Shown here in pieces: positions 6,549 through 7,821 of a DNA stretch of 7,821 bases. The notes under the pieces were generated by a model that made no database searches, was not told the origin of the DNA, and saw only the letters and a program-made list of their open reading frames with translations. The position numbers and the translations under genes are program-made. Each line of letters begins with the position of its first letter. Positions within the stretch are counted from its first letter, which is position 1. The DNA comes from JBIOUF01 sp044866695. GTDB taxonomy: Bacteria; Actinomycetota; Actinomycetes; Propionibacteriales; Nocardioidaceae. The DNA is taken from contig JBIOUF010000227.1 in assembly GCA_044866695.1 (NCBI GenBank), positions 1 to 7,821 of the forward strand, read 5' to 3'.

Positions 6549-7203
6549 CGTGCACGAGATGCGCCTGCCAGGCCTCGGACGGCTGGCCCGCGGCGGCGTA
6601 CACCGCCTCGGCGACCCGGTCGGGGTGGAAGGGCGAGCCTTCGTCCGACGGGTCGAGCAGTCCGTCGACGGTCACGGACACGGCCCGGATCCCGTCCGGC
6701 GCGAGCGTCGCGTCCAGGCTGAGGACGAGGTTGCGCAGGCCGGCCTTCTGCACCCCGAGCGAGGCGGCCTGCGGTGACGGGCGGTCGGCCGCGGCGCTTC
6801 CGGTGGCGGTGACCCGGGACCCGGCCCGCATCCGGGGCCGTGCGGCCTGCACGGCGGTCAGCAGCGCGCCGACCCCCAGGGTCACGTCCTGGGCGAGCTC
6901 GGCGGCGGTCAGCTCCAGAGGGTTCCTGGGCCGGTAGGCGCTGGGGTTGAAGTGCAGCACCCCGACGTACCGGCCGGCGGTGAGCCGCTCGACCGCCTCG
7001 CCGGTGGCGCCGGCGTCGGTGAGGTCCACCGCCGCCCACGTCGCGGCCACCCCGGACTCCCGCAGCGAGTCGGCCAGCCCGGCTAGCTGCTCCTTGCCGC
7101 GTGAGAGCAGCGCGGCGTCGAAGCCCTCCCGGCCGAACCGGCGGGCGACCGCCCCCCCCACTCCGGGACCGGCGCCCACCACGACGACCACCGGGTTTGC
7201 CAT
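6541..7203 (-). CDS. Atypical short-chain dehydrogenase/reductase-like protein lacking the catalytic tyrosine
   Basis: A 220-residue single-domain Rossmann protein of the SDR superfamily, slightly short for a classical SDR (about 250). The nucleotide-binding glycine loop is GAGPGVG at 10-16, after a hydrophobic first strand. The acidic residue of VDLTD (59-63) sits where SDRs hold the adenine. The usual NNAG becomes FNPSA at 85-89. The catalytic serine region is conserved (GSAA, S136), but the YxxxK pair reads LGVQK at 149-153: the lysine (K153) stays and the tyrosine is leucine, at the expected 13 residues after the serine. Oxidoreductase activity is therefore doubtful; it may bind NAD(P) without catalysis or use another mechanism. 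ATG 7203 is supported by a -10 element six bases upstream. The gene is divergent from the polymerase gene and convergent with the DivIVA-repeat gene. Confidence 0.85.
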   Translation of the reverse strand: MANPVVVVVGAGPGVGGAVARRFGREGFDAALLSRGKEQLAGLADSLRESGVAATWAAVDLTDAGATGEAVERLTAGRYVGVLHFNPSAYRPRNPLELTAAELAQDVTLGVGALLTAVQAARPRMRAGSRVTATGSAAADRPSPQAASLGVQKAGLRNLVLSLDATLAPDGIRAVSVTVDGLLDPSDEGSPFHPDRVAEAVYAAAGQPSEAWQAHLVHAG

Positions 7204-7209
7204 GGGATG

Positions 7210-7219
7210 ACACTAACTT
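7210..7219. promoter_or_regulatory. Overlapping divergent -10 elements for the SDR and DNA polymerase IV genes
   Basis: On the minus strand TAGTGT (7215-7210) lies exactly six bases before the SDR ATG at 7203. On the plus strand TAACTT (7214-7219) lies seven bases before the polymerase ATG at 7227. Both fit TAnnnT, share positions 7214-7215, and sit where transcription would begin on the start codon, indicating leaderless mRNAs. Neither gene has a Shine-Dalgarno. No convincing -35 boxes are seen, which is common for actinobacterial promoters. Confidence 0.5.
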
Positions 7220-7226
7220 GGGTCTC

Positions 7227-7821
7227 ATGGCGCCCGGACGGATCCCCGACCGCTCCACGTCGGCGCGCCGGACCCGGTGGGTGCTGCACTTCGACCTGGA
7301 CGAGTTCATCGCCGCGGTCGAGGTGCTGCGCAGGCCGGAGCTGGCCGGCCTTCCCGTGGTCGTCGGCGGCCGGGGCGACCCGACGCAGCGAGCGGTGGTG
7401 TCGACCGCGTCGTACGAGGCACGCGAGTACGGCGTCGGCTCGGGCATGCCGCTTCGCACGGCGGCCCGCCGGCTGCCCGAGCACGCGGTGATCCTGCCGG
7501 TGGACGGGCCGGCCTACGACGCCGCCTCCGCGGACGTGATGGAGGTGCTGCGCGGGTTCGGCGAGCCGGTGGAGGTGCTGGGCTGGGACGAGGCGTTCAT
7601 CGGCACCGACGTCGAGGACCCCGACGCGCTGGCCCGCGCGGTCCAGGCCAGGGTGCTGCAGGAGACCCGCCTGCACTCCAGCATCGGCATCGGGGACAAC
7701 AAGCTGCGGGCCAAGATAGCCACCGGGTTCGGCAAGCCGCGCGGCATCGGCCGGCTCACCGAGGAGACCTGGGAGGAGGTCATGGGGGACCGGCCCACCG
7801 ACGCGCTGTGGGGAGTCGGCA
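7227..7821 (+). CDS. dinB: DNA polymerase IV, DinB2-like Y-family polymerase (partial, 3' end outside window)
   Basis: The first 198 residues of a Y-family translesion DNA polymerase, which copies past damaged bases with low fidelity. Catalytic carboxylates are intact: D23 in HFDLDEF (21-27) and D121-E122 in GWDEAF (119-124). Other landmarks are VVSTASYEAREYGVGSGMPL at 57-76, SIGIGDNKLRAKIATGFGKP at 152-171 and MGDRPTDALWGVG at 186-198. The GWDEA and MGDRP-DALWG signatures match my memory of the mycobacterial DinB2/DinP group, unlike the S-[IV]-DEA of other DinB proteins. The residue at the sugar steric-gate position, normally Phe or Tyr (E. coli F13), is I28. The little-finger domain and any C-terminal clamp-binding motif lie beyond the window. 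ATG 7227 has a -10 element seven bases upstream; an in-frame TTG at 7218 is inside that element and less likely. Confidence 0.93.
   Translation, partial: MAPGRIPDRSTSARRTRWVLHFDLDEFIAAVEVLRRPELAGLPVVVGGRGDPTQRAVVSTASYEAREYGVGSGMPLRTAARRLPEHAVILPVDGPAYDAASADVMEVLRGFGEPVEVLGWDEAFIGTDVEDPDALARAVQARVLQETRLHSSIGIGDNKLRAKIATGFGKPRGIGRLTEETWEEVMGDRPTDALWGVG

Noticed and set aside
4973..7459. A minus-strand open frame of 828 codons opposite the FUSC, DivIVA-repeat and polymerase genes
   Set aside because: It is Arg/Pro-rich without domains and runs out of frame through the SDR gene, which has clear Rossmann features in another frame.
1..7821. CRISPR array, transposase, integrase, attachment site, tRNA or toxin-antitoxin genes
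   Set aside because: No regularly spaced repeats, no recombinase motifs, no tRNA-like folds and no paired small open frames with support were seen on either strand.

Overview
This 7.8 kb window is GC-rich throughout and comes from a bacterial chromosome, almost certainly a high-GC actinomycete. The evidence is the strong G/C preference at third codon positions, a wax ester synthase/diacylglycerol acyltransferase, a DivIVA-repeat protein, a DinB2-type DNA polymerase IV and a lack of Shine-Dalgarno sequences at most genes. A member of the Nocardioidaceae or a related family would fit, but the genus cannot be fixed from this sequence. I see no mobile element, CRISPR array, tRNA or rRNA.

Layout. 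A short 5' leader (1-61) holds a long imperfect hairpin whose base reaches the first start codon. A large SWIM zinc finger/SNF2 ATPase gene (62-3388, +) fills the first half. It converges, with an 8-base gap, on a WS/DGAT lipid acyltransferase gene (3397-4809, -). A 154-base divergent promoter region follows. In it are a predicted sigma-70-type promoter for the acyltransferase and a perfect 8+4+8 inverted repeat placed at the predicted transcription start. Next, on the + strand, come a FUSC-family aromatic-acid-exporter-like membrane protein (4964-6118) and a small tail-anchored DivIVA-repeat protein (6136-6528), probably co-transcribed. They converge on an atypical short-chain dehydrogenase gene (6541-7203, -). 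That gene diverges from a dinB-type translesion polymerase (7227 onward, +, cut by the window end). The last two genes are separated by only 23 bases, in which two oppositely oriented -10 elements overlap.

How the genes might fit together. This looks like ordinary chromosomal neighbourhood content, not one dedicated system. The acyltransferase makes storage lipid, the FUSC protein probably exports small organic acids, and both could be controlled from the shared intergenic region. The SNF2 ATPase and the polymerase both act on DNA but are not in one operon.

The points most worth following up are: an isoleucine at the sugar steric-gate position of the polymerase (predicting poor exclusion of ribonucleotides), loss of the catalytic tyrosine in the short-chain dehydrogenase, the operator-like dyad, the overlapping divergent leaderless promoters, and the tail-anchored DivIVA-repeat protein. 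I did not find convincing evidence of a wholly new multi-gene system.
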